A stretch of DNA of 64,000 nucleotides, taken from assembly GCA_964640055.1 (NCBI GenBank), contig CAZXFH010000004.1, forward strand, positions 42,773 through 106,772, read 5' to 3'. Origin of the DNA: CAZXFH01 sp964640055 (GTDB taxonomy: Bacteria; Fidelibacterota; UBA2242; JAFGTP01). The translations under genes and the position numbers were made by a program. Below the pieces are notes generated by a model. The model searched no databases. It worked only from the letters and a program-made list of their open reading frames with translations, and was not told where the DNA came from. Below are positions 42,244 through 50,580 of this stretch, one piece after another. Each line of letters opens with the position of its first letter. Within the stretch, counting starts at the first letter, position 1.

Positions 42244-43794
42244 ATGGACAAGAAAATTTTGATTAGTCAGACGTCACGGGAAACCCGTCTCGCCATTCTG
42301 GAAAGCGGCGAATTAGTGGAATTCTTCGTGGAAAAACCCGACAAAAGCCGGCTGGTGGGGAATATCTATAAAGGTAAAATTGAAAATGTCGTCAAAGGTA
42401 TCCAGGCCGCTTTTGTAGATATTGGTATGGAACAGAATGCCTTTTTACCTTTTTCCGAGATCAGCGATCCGGAACTGGTCAATACTTTAATGCAAAACAT
42501 ACAAAAGAAGCGCCCCTATCACCAACGACTTACCCGGAAATCTCGCAATGATAACGCTAAAGAATCAGGAGAGATCAAACTGGCTTCGGGACAGGATATA
42601 CTGGTGCAGGTCATAAAAGAACCTTTTGCCGGAAAAGGCCCGCGAGTCACGACCGACATTGCCATTCCGGGACGATTTTTGGTGTTGGTGCCCAATGCCA
42701 ATTATGTGGGAATCTCCAAAAAAATCCGTCATCGGGGTGAAAAAAGCCGCTTGCGCAAAATTGCCCACGAAATTAAACCCAAGGGCTTTGGGGTAATAAT
42801 TCGCACGGTAGCCGATTCCCAGGACCGGAAAAGCCTGCGGAGTGATCTGGATAATCTGTTCGCAACCTGGAAACAGCTGGAAGAAAAGGTCCGCAACAGT
42901 GAGAACATTGAATGTGTTTATACTGACATGGAAACCACCTCCTCAGTCATTCGTGATCTGTTAACCCCGGATGTGGATAAAATCATCATCGACAACAAGG
43001 GGTTATATAAAAAACTGCAAGCCTATATTAAATCTGTATCCCCGGAATTTATTAAAAAAATGGCATATTATCATTCCCGCCAACCCCTGTTTGATCATTA
43101 TAATGTGGAAAAACAATTCCAGAAATCGCTCAATAAAAAAATATGGCTGAAAAACGGGGGGTTTATTGTGATTGAACATACCGAGGCCATGACCACCGTG
43201 GATGTCAATAGCGGTAAATTTGTGGGTCGCAAAGACCATGAAAAAACCTCATTAAAAACCAATGTATTGGCTGCGCGAGAGATTGCCCGGCAGCTGCGCC
43301 TGCGCGATATCGGGGGGCTGATCGTTATCGATTTCATCGATATGGAAGTTGAGGAAAATAAAAGGAAAATTTCCGGCGAGCTGAAAAAGGAATTATCCCG
43401 GGATAAAGCCAAAGTTTCCTTGTTGCCGATCTCGGATTTTGGCTTACTGGAAATGACACGCGAGCGTACGCGCCCCCATCTCCTCTATACAGTCAGTGAA
43501 GAGTGCCCCTTATGCCATGGCTCCGGACGCATTCCTTCCAAGGCCACCCTGGTCACACGCATTGAAGGCTGGTTTCGCCGCTTTAAGCCCCATCGCGAGA
43601 CCGGGCGCAAGCTTATTTTACATTGTCACCCCGAGCTAGCGGAATATATCAAATCCGGAGCAAAAAATCTGTTCCGTAAAATACAGTGGAAATACTTCCT
43701 GCGGGTGAAAATACATGAGGATCCCCATTTAAACTTAGATGAATTCAAGGTTTACTCCCAAAAACAAAAAACGGACATAACCGATGAATATTAG
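42244..43794 (+). CDS. rng: Ribonuclease E/G family protein
   Basis: 516 residues from ATG 42244, chosen because AAAAGGA lies just upstream and the protein then begins MDKKILISQTSRETRLAI, as RNase G does; an earlier in-frame start at 42175 adds an unconserved stretch. S1 domain (~38-125, with a lysine-rich insert), RNase H-like and DNase I-like catalytic regions (TTVDVNSGKFVG; IVIDFIDMEVEENK), and the Zn-link CPLCHGSGR. Cuts single-stranded RNA, including rRNA precursors and mRNA. No degradosome tail, so RNase G-like in form. Confidence 0.93.
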   Translation: MDKKILISQTSRETRLAILESGELVEFFVEKPDKSRLVGNIYKGKIENVVKGIQAAFVDIGMEQNAFLPFSEISDPELVNTLMQNIQKKRPYHQRLTRKSRNDNAKESGEIKLASGQDILVQVIKEPFAGKGPRVTTDIAIPGRFLVLVPNANYVGISKKIRHRGEKSRLRKIAHEIKPKGFGVIIRTVADSQDRKSLRSDLDNLFATWKQLEEKVRNSENIECVYTDMETTSSVIRDLLTPDVDKIIIDNKGLYKKLQAYIKSVSPEFIKKMAYYHSRQPLFDHYNVEKQFQKSLNKKIWLKNGGFIVIEHTEAMTTVDVNSGKFVGRKDHEKTSLKTNVLAAREIARQLRLRDIGGLIVIDFIDMEVEENKRKISGELKKELSRDKAKVSLLPISDFGLLEMTRERTRPHLLYTVSEECPLCHGSGRIPSKATLVTRIEGWFRRFKPHRETGRKLILHCHPELAEYIKSGAKNLFRKIQWKYFLRVKIHEDPHLNLDEFKVYSQKQKTDITDEY

Positions 43795-43796
43795 GC

Positions 43797-43825
43797 TTGA
43801 CAAAGCTCTCTATGTTTTTTAATTT
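43797..43825 (+). promoter_or_regulatory. Sigma70-like promoter for rplU-rpmA
   Basis: TTGACA (43797-43802) and TAATTT (43820-43825) with a 17-bp spacer, starting just after the rng stop codon and 31 bp before the rplU ATG. Confidence 0.55.
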
Positions 43826-43856
43826 TCAAAGCTTTCACAAAAGGAGATTCTGAGTT

Positions 43857-44402
43857 ATGCCCAAAAGAGAAAATTACGCCGTGGCCGAAATAGCCGGAAA
43901 ACAAATTATTTTAGAGCCCGGGAAAAAAGTTAAAGTTCCCAAACTCGATCTAAAACAAGGTGCTGAATTCAAAGCCGACAAAATTATGTATTTACGCCAG
44001 AACGATCAGATCGACGTTGGCAAACCCTATTTAAAAGATGTGCATATCAACACGGTGGTCGCTGAACATGACCGCGACGAGAAAGTAATCGTCTACAAAA
44101 AGAAACGGCGCAACCGGTATCAGGTCAAAAAGGGACACAGACAGTCATATACACTTCTGGAAGTCAAGGATTTCTCATCCAAAAAGTCCAAGCCCACGGC
44201 TAAGAAAGAGACCCAGCCCAAACCGAAAAAGACCACTAAAACCACCACCAAAGCCAAAGCCGCACCCGCTAAATCACAGAAAAAAACAAGCGCCAAACGT
44301 AAAACCGCGGCCCCTAAAAAGACCACCCAGGAAAAAAGCACAAAAGCCACTAGCAAATCCGCTGAAAGCGCAAAAAGCAAACAAACCAAGGAGAAAATAT
44401 AA
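43857..44402 (+). CDS. rplU: Ribosomal protein bL21 with long basic C-terminal tail
   Basis: 181 residues; ordinary bL21 is about 103. Residues 1-103 fit bL21 (YAVAEIAGKQIILEPGKKVKVP; KKKRRNRYQVKKGHRQSYTLLEV). The remaining ~75 residues are almost only Lys, Thr, Ala, Ser, Pro and Gln (for example KPKKTTKTTTKAKAAPAK), like histone H1 tails. The stop codon of bL21 is immediately followed by the rpmA ATG. AAAGGAGA precedes the start. The tail is in frame and without repeats at the DNA level, so it is probably real, not an assembly fault. Confidence 0.93.
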   Translation: MPKRENYAVAEIAGKQIILEPGKKVKVPKLDLKQGAEFKADKIMYLRQNDQIDVGKPYLKDVHINTVVAEHDRDEKVIVYKKKRRNRYQVKKGHRQSYTLLEVKDFSSKKSKPTAKKETQPKPKKTTKTTTKAKAAPAKSQKKTSAKRKTAAPKKTTQEKSTKATSKSAESAKSKQTKEKI

Positions 44403-44657
44403 ATGGCTCATAAAAAAGGTGTGGGCAGTTCCCAAAATGGTCGTGACAGTCATGCCAAACGGTTAGGCGTCAAGCGGTATGGCGGTCAGCCGATCAAAGC
44501 CGGGGGAATAATCATTCGTCAGCGTGGTACTAAAATCCATCCCGGGATCAATGTAGGCCGGGGTAGTGATGACACCCTCTTTGCCAAAGCCGACGGTGTG
44601 GTTCAATTCGAACGCCGCGGCCGCGACCGTAAAATCGCCAACGTTATCCAAGCCTAG
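44403..44657 (+). CDS. rpmA: Ribosomal protein bL27
   Basis: 84 residues, complete. MAHKKGVGSSQNGRDSHAKRLG and GGIIIRQRGTKIHPG are diagnostic. The N-terminal MAHKKG sequence reaches the peptidyl-transferase centre in bacterial ribosomes; no Firmicutes-type N-terminal cleavage extension is present. Starts one base after the bL21 stop. A rho-independent terminator follows directly. Confidence 0.97.
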   Translation: MAHKKGVGSSQNGRDSHAKRLGVKRYGGQPIKAGGIIIRQRGTKIHPGINVGRGSDDTLFAKADGVVQFERRGRDRKIANVIQA

Positions 44658-44661
44658 CTAC

Positions 44662-44716
44662 ATCCCGCAATAATTCCCGTATATCCACTTTACTCAACCT
44701 ATTGCGGGATTATTTT
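44662..44716 (+). terminator. Rho-independent terminator after rpmA
   Basis: ATCCCGCAATA (44662-44672) pairs with TATTGCGGGAT (44700-44710), an 11-bp stem with a 27-nt loop, followed by TATTTT. It begins 5 bp after the rpmA stop codon. Confidence 0.7.
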
Positions 44717-44745
44717 ACTCTTTTAAAACTGGCCCACATTGCCTA

Positions 44746-44771
44746 AAATCCAGTTGTTTTCAACTGGATTT
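44746..44771 (+). promoter_or_regulatory. Perfect 11-bp hairpin in front of the CMD-domain gene
   Basis: AAATCCAGTTG (44746-44756), a TTTT loop, then CAACTGGATTT (44761-44771). It lies just before the Shine-Dalgarno (GGAGGG, 44782) of the next gene, where it could be an mRNA stability or attenuation element; no T-run follows. Confidence 0.45.
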
Positions 44772-44794
44772 CCAATATATACGGAGGGCTTAAC

Positions 44795-45142
44795 ATGGTT
44801 GCCAAGCAATCCTTAGAAGCATTTGAAGCGGAACGAAAACGGTTAAACGAAATTGTTTTATCCCATGCCGGGAAAAACACCAAACGCTTTTTTAGTCTGG
44901 ACACAGCTGTCTATCGCGAGGGGGCTTTACCCGCCCAAACAAAGGAAATGTTAGGACTGGTTGCCTCACTGGTCCTGCGCTGTGACGCCTGTATTCGATA
45001 TCACCTGGCCCAGTGCTATCGGCAAGAGGTGTCTGATGAGGTCCTGGAAGAAATTATTTCTGTTGCCCTAATCGTAGGTGGTTCTATCACGATCCCCCAC
45101 ATCCGCAAAGCCCTCGAATTTTGGGATCAATTGAAAAAATAA
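44795..45142 (+). CDS. Carboxymuconolactone decarboxylase family protein (AhpD-like)
   Basis: 115 residues. The AhpD-type redox motif is Cys63-x-x-Cys66 with His70 in RCDACIRYHLAQC, preceded by KEMLGLVASLVL. Such proteins act as small thiol-disulfide or peroxide-reducing enzymes, or as true decarboxylases; the CxxC favours a redox role. GGAGGG precedes the ATG. Monocistronic between a hairpin and a convergent gene. Confidence 0.88.
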   Translation: MVAKQSLEAFEAERKRLNEIVLSHAGKNTKRFFSLDTAVYREGALPAQTKEMLGLVASLVLRCDACIRYHLAQCYRQEVSDEVLEEIISVALIVGGSITIPHIRKALEFWDQLKK

Positions 45143-45191
45143 GCCTTAGCCACACCCAAGCTGCCAAGATCGGTAGCCAGGGGTCATATCT

Positions 45192-46457
45192 TTAATACAA
45201 ATAATACTGTTTAGCGCTTTTGGCAAAGGCTGCTGCTTCTTGGGCCCAGTGGTCGAGCATTTCAGCAACAGAGCCGTCCTGATCCAGCGTTTCCCGCAAC
45301 TCACTACTGCCGCTCAGTAAATCAATGCGGCGCTGGTAAAATTGAAAATCCTGCGGATACAGTTGCTTGATCTGTGCCAAGAGCCACACCGTCATGGGAA
45401 TCGGTTCAAATTTATTACGGTCAGTGACCCTCAAGCGCAATCCCTGGCAGCGCTGGTCTTCATATTTGGGATGCAGGGCCCGCTCCGGCATGTTTTTAGG
45501 AGTAAAGGTTACCGTCTCAAAAGCGACACCGGCCAGATCCAGGGCTTCCATTTTCACCAGCAGTTCATCGGCCACGATCCAAGGCGCGCCAAAGGCCAAA
45601 AAAGGCAAATCCGTGCCACGGCCCTCAGATATATTGACACCCTCCAGAAAACACATCCCCGGATATACTATAGCTGTCTGTAGATCAGGCATATTAGGGG
45701 AAGGCGCAATCCATGGCAGATCGGTTTGGTCGTACCACAATTCGCGATCCCATCCGTTGATTTCCACCACCGATAGATCGACCTGCACATCATCTTTTAA
45801 ATAGCCTTCCTGATTAATCAATATCGCCAGTTCACCACAGGTTAAGCCATACCGCACCGGAATGGGGTGCATGCCCACAAAGGAGCGATATTGGGGATCC
45901 AGCCGGGCTCCTTCCACCCGGTCTCCCCGGATCGGATTGGGTCGGTCCAGCACCACAAAAGGAATAGGATGCTCAGCCGCCGCTTCCATGGCATAGCTCA
46001 TGGTCGAAATATAGGTATAGAAGCGCACGCCCACATCCTGAATATCATAGACCAGGACATCGATGTTCTGCAGCATTTCAGGGGTGGGTTTACGCAGTTT
46101 GCCATAAAGACTAAAAATAGGTGCGCCGGTTTTAACATCAATATTATCCTGGATCTGTTTACCACCCGATTCCTCGCCGCGAAACCCATGTTCCGGCGCA
46201 AAAATTGCCCTTAGCTCACACTGCGCATTTTTATGGAACAGATCTGCCACATGCCGCCCCTGCTTATCCCGGGCGGTATGATTACAGATCAGGCCTACCC
46301 TTTGCCCGGCAAACTGCTTGAAGCCAGTCGCCACTACATGATCCAGACCGGATTCCACTTGTTTTGTGGTCTGTCCGGTTCGTGGTTGACAACTATAATA
46401 AATGATCAGTACTAACAGCACAGTTAAAAATCTGGGCACTGACTTTAAATGAAACAT
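45192..46457 (-). CDS. DUF1343 (NamZ-type) exo-beta-N-acetylmuramidase lipoprotein
   Basis: 421 residues. N-terminal lipoprotein signal with Cys23 (LVLIIYYSCQ). DUF1343 features: GLICNHTARD, the FAPEHGFRGEE motif holding the Glu-His pair proposed as catalytic in NamZ, DVLVYDIQDVGVRFYTY and LDRPNPI. NamZ enzymes remove MurNAc from the non-reducing end of peptidoglycan fragments during cell-wall recycling. As a lipoprotein it would act in the periplasm or on the outer membrane. Converges with the CMD-domain gene. Confidence 0.87.
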   Translation of the reverse strand: MFHLKSVPRFLTVLLVLIIYYSCQPRTGQTTKQVESGLDHVVATGFKQFAGQRVGLICNHTARDKQGRHVADLFHKNAQCELRAIFAPEHGFRGEESGGKQIQDNIDVKTGAPIFSLYGKLRKPTPEMLQNIDVLVYDIQDVGVRFYTYISTMSYAMEAAAEHPIPFVVLDRPNPIRGDRVEGARLDPQYRSFVGMHPIPVRYGLTCGELAILINQEGYLKDDVQVDLSVVEINGWDRELWYDQTDLPWIAPSPNMPDLQTAIVYPGMCFLEGVNISEGRGTDLPFLAFGAPWIVADELLVKMEALDLAGVAFETVTFTPKNMPERALHPKYEDQRCQGLRLRVTDRNKFEPIPMTVWLLAQIKQLYPQDFQFYQRRIDLLSGSSELRETLDQDGSVAEMLDHWAQEAAAFAKSAKQYYLY

Positions 46458-46568
46458 ATTTCCCCCTGCTTAATACCTGAATAACTTAAGTAAAACCCCT
46501 CTGATTATAGAAGAATATTTTTTATTTGCAGAAATTATTGGGCGTCAAAGGAAAAGGATAGCAAACAA

Positions 46569-46610
46569 AAAGCCCGGCCACTGTAAAACAGCAGACCGGG
46601 CTTTAAAACC
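46569..46610 (-). terminator. Rho-independent terminator of the ferredoxin gene
   Basis: Reading leftward, AAAGCCCGG (46604-46596) pairs with CCGGGCTTT (46577-46569) around an 18-nt loop and is followed by TTTTTG. It starts 12 bp after the ferredoxin stop codon. Confidence 0.75.
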
Positions 46611-46615
46611 AATTC

Positions 46616-46783
46616 TTACGCCGGTGAAATAGCCTCTACCGGACAAACATCAGCGCAGGCGCCACAATCCGTACATAATTCTTCATCAATTTGGTAAATA
46701 TCGCCTTCACTAATGGCTTCCACCGGACATTCATCCATGCAGGCCCCACAGGCCGTACAATCATCAGATATTACATAAGCCAT
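46616..46783 (-). CDS. 2[4Fe-4S] ferredoxin
   Basis: 55 residues, too short to be found by length filters. Two classic cluster motifs are present: CTACGACMDECP and CTDCGACADVCP, each CxxCxxCxxxCP, supplying eight cysteines for two [4Fe-4S] clusters, with the usual VEAIS after each. It is a clostridial-type soluble electron carrier. AAGGAG lies 9 bp before the ATG, and a terminator follows the stop. It lies 85 bp downstream of the MFS gene on the same strand, so cotranscription is possible. Confidence 0.95.
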   Translation of the reverse strand: MAYVISDDCTACGACMDECPVEAISEGDIYQIDEELCTDCGACADVCPVEAISPA

Positions 46784-46868
46784 ATGCGAATTCTCCTTTC
46801 AATCAATTTCAAAACGGCAGGAATTTAAATATTCTTTAATTTTTAAACAACCGCTAATTGCCGAGTGA

Positions 46869-48254
46869 CTATTCGATAATAGCCGCCTCTATACTGCACC
46901 CTTTTTTGCGCACTTTATCCACCCGTTTCAAAGCCAGGGCAAAGATAACCCCCGCAATGCCCAGAGAAGCAAACATGAGCATGGTATCGGTATAATCAAT
47001 AACCGGGATGCTTTCACCATTCACCTGCTTTACCACCGTATTGGCATCCGCGAGTTTGCCGGCGATAAAGGGAAACAGCATTAAGCCCACATTTTGCACA
47101 TACCCGACGACGCCAAAGGCGGTACCTAATTTTCGTTCTTTAACCATCATCGGAATCGCCGCCCAGAGCGCCGCCGGCACCAATGAGAGAGAAATACCGA
47201 CTACAAAGAGGGGAATAATTGGCGGGAAACGGGTTAATCCCAGAAGTAAATGGCAGGGAATCAACAACAGGGAGCCATAGATCATCAGGGTGGCCCGTTT
47301 ACCATAGCGATCCACAAACCAGCCAAAGATAGGCGTAAAAATCATGGTGCCCAGAATCAACATCGAGGTATAGGCACCGGCTTTGGTAAGGGAGTAGCCG
47401 AATTTCTGTACCAAGATATCCGGGGCATAGGCCTGAAAGGGGAACACCGCGGAATAAAAAGTGACACAGAGCAGGGTGATCAACCAGAAAGAGGTGTTAA
47501 AGCTAAAGGCCTCCTTGAAACGAAATTTTTCTTCTCCTGCCAGCTCATCCAGTTTACTGCGCGGAGCGCCCAGCTTGCCTTCCGCGGCCTTTTCCAGGGC
47601 CAGATAGATAAAATAGGTGCCGCACCCGGCGCCCATGATTATGGCGGCGATCCAAAGGGCTGGAATCAAGCCCATCTGCTGGGCAAAAAAGGCTTGCAGG
47701 TTGAGGGCCAGAAAAGTGCCCAGCCGCATAATGGTCAGGTTGATGCCATAGGCAAAAGCCAGCTCCTTGCCCAAAAACCAGCGCGCCAGGACCTTGTTAT
47801 TGACCACCAGGACGGCTTCGGCCCCCACTCCGAAAATTGTGCGGCCCAGCAACATAATTTTTAATTCCGGGCTCCAAACCACCGGAAAAAGGCGGTCCAG
47901 AAAGCCATACAAGGGCCCCAGCAGGTGAACTAAGTTGGGCAGGGCACCCAAGGCCGTGATGGCCGCTCCCAGAAAACATAAAAACCCGTAAATGATACCA
48001 GACAATTTCAGCCCGATTTTATCCACCAGAACACCGGACAAGATCAGCATAAATAAAAATACATTGGCAGCCGAATAAGCAGAGAACAGCAAGCCGTAAT
48101 CCGCGCCACTAAAATCCAGCTGTTGCTTGATCAAGGTAGCCAGAGGGGTGATCGAATCATAGATATAGTACTGGGCAAAACAAAACAGGCTCATTAGAGC
48201 CAGGACAGCCCACCGGTACCAGGGCTTGAGTTGCTTAGGTTGGTCTGCTACCAT
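46869..48254 (-). CDS. Major facilitator superfamily transporter
   Basis: 461 residues with twelve predicted membrane helices. Conserved MFS segments: GVLVDKIGLKLSGIIYGFLC (loop 2-3) and FGWFVDRYGKRATLMIYGS (loop 8-9, the repeated D-R-x-G-[KR] motif). Closest in general pattern to anion/organic-acid MFS antiporters, but substrate cannot be assigned. Divergent from the TetR-RND operon, sharing its control region; ferredoxin follows downstream. Confidence 0.85.
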   Translation of the reverse strand: MVADQPKQLKPWYRWAVLALMSLFCFAQYYIYDSITPLATLIKQQLDFSGADYGLLFSAYSAANVFLFMLILSGVLVDKIGLKLSGIIYGFLCFLGAAITALGALPNLVHLLGPLYGFLDRLFPVVWSPELKIMLLGRTIFGVGAEAVLVVNNKVLARWFLGKELAFAYGINLTIMRLGTFLALNLQAFFAQQMGLIPALWIAAIIMGAGCGTYFIYLALEKAAEGKLGAPRSKLDELAGEEKFRFKEAFSFNTSFWLITLLCVTFYSAVFPFQAYAPDILVQKFGYSLTKAGAYTSMLILGTMIFTPIFGWFVDRYGKRATLMIYGSLLLIPCHLLLGLTRFPPIIPLFVVGISLSLVPAALWAAIPMMVKERKLGTAFGVVGYVQNVGLMLFPFIAGKLADANTVVKQVNGESIPVIDYTDTMLMFASLGIAGVIFALALKRVDKVRKKGCSIEAAIIE

Positions 48255-48386
48255 CTCTGAACCTCGATAATATTTTATGTCTATTGATCTTGCTCAATGC
48301 AGCGGGAAGTTATTATTGAAGGTCTAAAAAACAAATCGAAAAACAGTTCTTGTCCGCAGAAGGCCCCGTCAGCTTAAAATTTCTCC

Positions 48387-48415
48387 TTGCTTTTATCGCT
48401 GATGAAGGATAACTT
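48387..48415 (+). promoter_or_regulatory. Weak candidate promoter for the TetR-RND operon
   Basis: TTGCTT (48387-48392) and TAACTT (48410-48415) with a 17-bp spacer. Both boxes are poor matches; placement directly before the operator-like inverted repeat is the main support. Confidence 0.3.
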
Positions 48416-48417
48416 GG

Positions 48418-48446
48418 TTTCGAACATTCTGTTGATTTGTTCGAAA
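48418..48446. promoter_or_regulatory. Inverted repeat, likely TetR operator of the RND efflux operon
   Basis: TTTCGAAC (48418-48425) and GTTCGAAA (48439-48446) are perfect inverted copies separated by 13 bp. They end 8 bp before the regulator's ATG, where binding would block transcription or translation initiation; autoregulation is typical of TetR-efflux operons. Confidence 0.5.
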
Positions 48447-48454
48447 AACATTTA

Positions 48455-49042
48455 ATGTCAACCCCACACAATCAAAAAAAGGAAGAGATTCTGTCTGCAG
48501 CCCGCCAGCTGTTTGCCAAATACGGGCTGGACAAAACCACGATTATGGATATTGCCAGACAGGTTCGCATGGGCAAGGCCAGTATCTACTATTATTTTAA
48601 GAACAAGGAAGCCCTTTTCAAGGAAGTCATCCATTCTGAAGGGCAGCAAATTCAGAAGGAAATCATCAAAGCGGTCAATTCCGCCCGTTCGGTTCAGCAG
48701 AAGCTGCTGCTGTTTGTGGTCGCCCGCATGCGGCGCTTGAAACAGATCATCACTTATTACGGTGGCTCACCGGAGGATTATTTCCAGAATTACACCCTTA
48801 TTGAAGAGGCCCGTCATGATTTCGAACATTTCGAATATACCATGGTCCTGAATCTCTTGGAGGAGGGGACCACACAAGGGGTGTTTGAAATCGAAAATAC
48901 GGATCTGGTCGCTGAGGCGATTGTGGCCGGTATTAAGGGATTTGAGTATCACTGGCTGTTTGAAACACCTTTAAAGAAAATCGAACGCAATGCCAGTGTG
49001 CTGTTAAATGTGATCATGCAGGGCATTGAAAAAAAGGGCTAA
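48455..49042 (+). CDS. TetR/AcrR family transcriptional regulator
   Basis: 195 residues from ATG 48455; an in-frame TTG at 48437 would place the start inside the inverted repeat. HTH: TTIMDIARQVRMGKASIYYYFKNKEALFKEV. The C-terminal domain (EEARHDFEHFEYTMVLNLLEEG) is the variable ligand-binding part. First gene of a TetR-TolC-adaptor-RND operon, so it most likely represses it and is released by a pump substrate. Confidence 0.9.
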   Translation: MSTPHNQKKEEILSAARQLFAKYGLDKTTIMDIARQVRMGKASIYYYFKNKEALFKEVIHSEGQQIQKEIIKAVNSARSVQQKLLLFVVARMRRLKQIITYYGGSPEDYFQNYTLIEEARHDFEHFEYTMVLNLLEEGTTQGVFEIENTDLVAEAIVAGIKGFEYHWLFETPLKKIERNASVLLNVIMQGIEKKG

Positions 49043-49050
49043 AAATTTTT

Positions 49051-50580
49051 ATGGCACTTTCGAACAAAAAACCAAACTGTTTGAATGTTTTATGTTTGGG
49101 AAAAAGAATAGCAGCGCCTGCTTGGAAAAGAAGTGCGATGCATTTGATCCCGGGGCTCTGCTGGGCACTCCTGTTAACCCCACTACCGGGGGGCCAAGAC
49201 ACTCTCAGTCTGGCTTATTGCCGACAGAGCGCCCTGGTCCACAACCAACAGATCCAGATCGCCACAGAAAACCGGCAGGCAGCGCGCCATGGTCGCTTGG
49301 CGGCCCGCACCACCTTTTTCCCCAGTTTTAATTTTGTTGGCAGCTATAGCCGCATGCAGAAACGCTTTCAATACACCCAGGATTTCAGTCAGGATCTGAC
49401 GGATATCTTCCAGGAAATCGCCCGCCAGAATCCCAACCTGATTAACAGCGACGATTTTTTCCGCACCCTGGTCCAGATGGGGCAACAGGATCAACTACCC
49501 ACTTCTATTTCTCAAAAAATCGGTGCCCGTAACAACTACCTGCTTAATATTGGTCTGACCCAACCGTTATATACCGGAGGAAAAATACGGGAGCAATATA
49601 AAATCAGCCAGCATTATGAACGCATGGCCCGGGCCAACCAGAAGCGGCAGACAATCGATATCATGCACCAGACCGATGAACGCTATTGGCAGGTGATTGC
49701 CGCGCGGGCCTATCATGGTCTGGCGGTACAATACATGGAGATGATCGGTCGGCATATCCGGGACCTGGAAAATTATTTGCAGGAGGGACTGATCACCCCG
49801 AATGAATTACTCAAAGCCAAGGTAAAATACAATGAAGCGCGGGTCAACCGGCTCAAAACCGCAAACGGCCTGCGGCTGGCCAAAATGGCGCTCGCGCAGC
49901 TGATCGGCTGGGAACTGCACCGGGATTTTGCGGTCAAGGACAGCTTGCAGGGTCCTTTTGACACACTGGTCACAAACGGTCTCTACCAGCAAGCCCTGCA
50001 GCAGCGGCCGGAAATTAAAATGCTGGATCAAAGTGTGCAAATGAGCACTGGCGCCCTTAAAATCAGCCGGGCCCGCTACTTTCCCAACCTGCTGCTCACC
50101 GCCAACTACATCAGCCTGAATCCCAATCCCTATAACGGATTCCAGGCCGAATTCGGCCATGATTTCAACCTGGGCCTCACCTGTCAATGGGAGTTGTTCA
50201 ACTGGCATCAACGCGGCCACCAGGTTGCGGCCGCCAGGCATCAGCAAACCATCTGCCAACTGCAGCTGGCGCAACTGCGGGAACTGATCGCCCTTGAAGT
50301 GGAGCAAGGCGTCCAACAAGTCAATGAGTCTGCGCAGCGAGTTTCGTTGACCAGCCTGGCACGCTCACAGGCAGCAGAAAATTTACGGGTTACCGAAGAT
50401 AATTTCAGCGAAGGCATGGTCAAGAGTGCTGCAGTGCTGGAGGCCCAGACGCTCTGGCAGCAGGCCCGCCTGGAAAACATTACCAGTCAGGTGGAATACA
50501 AAACCCACCGCTCCCAGTTAACGAAAATTTTAGGGCGGTGTCCGGCCGTCTCAGCCAAGGACAAACCATGCAAAAAATAA
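49051..50580 (+). CDS. TolC-family outer-membrane efflux channel
   Basis: 509 residues from ATG 49051, 8 bp after the TetR stop; ATG 49138 is an alternative that would give a compact signal peptide (MHLIPGLCWALLLTPLPGGQ). The mature part has the duplicated helical hairpin layout of outer-membrane efflux proteins (ALVHNQQIQIATENRQAARHG; then YWQVIAARAYHGLAVQYMEM) and strands such as IGLTQPLYTGGK. Forms the channel of the tripartite pump with the two genes that follow; it overlaps the adaptor gene by 13 bp. Confidence 0.9.
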   Translation: MALSNKKPNCLNVLCLGKRIAAPAWKRSAMHLIPGLCWALLLTPLPGGQDTLSLAYCRQSALVHNQQIQIATENRQAARHGRLAARTTFFPSFNFVGSYSRMQKRFQYTQDFSQDLTDIFQEIARQNPNLINSDDFFRTLVQMGQQDQLPTSISQKIGARNNYLLNIGLTQPLYTGGKIREQYKISQHYERMARANQKRQTIDIMHQTDERYWQVIAARAYHGLAVQYMEMIGRHIRDLENYLQEGLITPNELLKAKVKYNEARVNRLKTANGLRLAKMALAQLIGWELHRDFAVKDSLQGPFDTLVTNGLYQQALQQRPEIKMLDQSVQMSTGALKISRARYFPNLLLTANYISLNPNPYNGFQAEFGHDFNLGLTCQWELFNWHQRGHQVAAARHQQTICQLQLAQLRELIALEVEQGVQQVNESAQRVSLTSLARSQAAENLRVTEDNFSEGMVKSAAVLEAQTLWQQARLENITSQVEYKTHRSQLTKILGRCPAVSAKDKPCKK

